Shown here: positions 10,138 through 10,863 of the stretch, in pieces
Layout of the letters: every line of letters starts with the position of its first letter
Position numbering within the stretch: position 1 is the stretch's first letter
Assembly (NCBI GenBank): GCA_026770585.1
Contig: MU646332.1
Coordinates: 113,896 to 124,758 of the forward strand
Reading direction: 5' to 3'
From: Baffinella frigidus
Lineage: Eukaryota; Cryptophyceae; Cryptomonadales; Baffinellaceae
DNA length: 10,863 bases
Notes under the pieces: model-generated
Database searches by the model: none
Seen by the model: the letters and a program-made list of their open reading frames with translations, nothing else
Told to the model about the DNA's origin: nothing
Position numbers and translations under genes: made by a program

Positions 10138-10223
10138 TGGCCTCTCTATGACCCTACGGTGGTCCTGGGGACCCTACAGGTGGCCTCTTTAAGACCCTAC
10201 GGTGGTCCTAGGGGCAACCCTGT
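10138..10223 (+). repeat. 43-bp tandem repeat, two copies
   Basis: TGGCCTCTCTATGACCCTAC from 10138 and TGGCCTCTTTAAGACCCTAC from 10181, both followed by GGTGGTCCT. An AATAAA at 10030-10035, within TGTAATAAAG, could be a polyadenylation signal, but it is about 900 bp from the RING stop. Confidence 0.75.
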
Positions 10224-10226
10224 GAA

Positions 10227-10344
10227 TACAAGGGTGCCTCGCTCATAAGAAGGCGACCCCGCCTGGGACCATCACAGAGGCCTAGACAGGACCCACTGTA
10301 GGGTCCTACGGGGGGCGGTTTCTTATGAGCGAGGTACCCCTGTA
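10227..10344. repeat. MITE-like element, copy 4
   Basis: TACAAGGGTGCCTCGCTCAT at the left and ATGAGCGAGGTACCCCTGTA at the right, flanked by TA on both sides. The internal part differs from copy 3 but also holds CACTGTAGGGTCCTACGG. Confidence 0.85.
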
Positions 10345-10365
10345 ACTACCCTGCCATAGAGGCGC

Positions 10366-10600
10366 TCAAAGGCCTTCAAGGGTTGGGAGAGCTAGGGCCT
10401 CCCAGCCCTCAAAAGTTGACAGATTTGTACCGCACATCCAGACTGTCAACTTATCAAAGGCCTGCAAGGGCTGGGAGGCAGGTCCTTAGGCCCTACGGTA
10501 GGGCAGGTCCTGGGGCCCTACGGTAGGGCGGGCGTATGAGCCTACTGGCCACTTGAGGGATATCCTTGAGGGTTATCAAAGGCCTGCAAGGGCTGGGAGG
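10366..10600 (+). repeat. Three-copy TCAAAGGCCTGCAAGGGCTG repeat
   Basis: Copies begin at 10366 (two mismatches), 10454 and 10576. Between them lie two hairpins of the form GCCCTACGGTAGGGC (near 10492 and 10516). No gene is seen in 10345-10664. Confidence 0.8.
10413..10452. repeat. R1-core hairpin outside the gene
   Basis: AAGTTGACAG and CTGTCAACTT are perfect 10-bp arms around GATTTGTACCGCACATCCAG-like R1 core sequence. This shows that R1 is not confined to DPH5 introns. Confidence 0.6.
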
Positions 10601-10664
10601 CCAAGAGCCTCTTCGGTCTTCATCTGAACCTCCCCTCCGCCTGCCTCCACCTGCGGTTAGAGCT

Positions 10665-10863
10665 TTGGTTTTAGGGTTTGGGTTTGGGGGCTAGGATGTG
10701 GGGGTTGGGTTTTGGGGTTTGGGGTTTGGGGTGTGGGGTTTGCGGGTTGGGTGTTGGGGTTTGGGGATTTGGGGTTTGGGTGTTGGGTGTTGGGGTTTGG
10801 GGTTTGGGGTTTGGGGTTTGGGGTTTGGGGTTTGGGGTTTAGGGTTTAGGGTTTAGGGTTTAG
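10665..10863 (+). repeat. Terminal telomere tract
   Basis: Variant units (TTTGGGG, TGTTGGG) occupy the inner part, and the last roughly 30 bases are uniform TTTAGGG. The G-rich strand runs 5' to 3' to the right edge, the orientation expected for a real chromosome end, so the window probably stops in telomere. Confidence 0.85.

Overview
The window looks like the end of a chromosome from a GC-rich eukaryote with plant-type telomeres, most likely an alga or related protist. The right edge (about 10665-10863) runs from GGGGTTT variants into pure TTTAGGG repeats, with the G-rich strand pointing outward, as expected at a chromosome end. Spliceosomal introns, no bacterial-type gene packing and a plant-like RING-H2 protein agree with this. 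The lineage cannot be fixed from the sequence.

The left two thirds (1-7015, minus strand) is one broken-up housekeeping gene: DPH5, diphthine methyl ester synthase, an enzyme of diphthamide synthesis on elongation factor 2. Eight short exons appear in the correct order: 7015-6923, 5456-5364, 4635-4564, 2943-2854, 1653-1582, 1321-1268, 871-818 and 370-329 (or 29 onward). Together they give about 190 codons that line up with the family from its N-terminus to the KEQS...GR segment, with no gap inside the aligned part. The last third of the protein lies beyond base 1. All introns are phase 0, begin with GT, end in AG, and sit directly before a GTG valine codon.

The introns are the unusual part. 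They are filled with (i) degenerate TTTAGGG arrays, all in one orientation, which often form the acceptor-proximal tract; (ii) broken copies of the adjacent exons; (iii) a roughly 110-bp dispersed repeat, here called R1; and (iv) foldback elements. Where both kinds of copy occur (exons 3 and 4), acceptor plus 5'-part copies lie upstream of the intact exon and 3'-part plus donor copies lie downstream. Repeated tandem duplication of boundary-spanning segments would produce this.

Between the DPH5 start and a divergent gene at 7461 lies a perfect 44-bp palindrome nested in a 15-bp inverted repeat. The plus-strand gene 7461-9113 encodes a 550-residue RING-H2 protein with a C-terminal zinc finger and six copies of a short Trp/Phe-Gly motif in two W-W-F triads. 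It is probably a ubiquitin ligase.

From 9114 to 10664 there is no convincing gene. It holds a small echo of the RING gene's 3' end, a four-copy inverted-repeat (MITE-like) family, short tandem repeats and palindromes rich in TAGGGCCCTA, then the terminal telomeric tract. The two genes have no evident functional link beyond a shared divergent promoter region.
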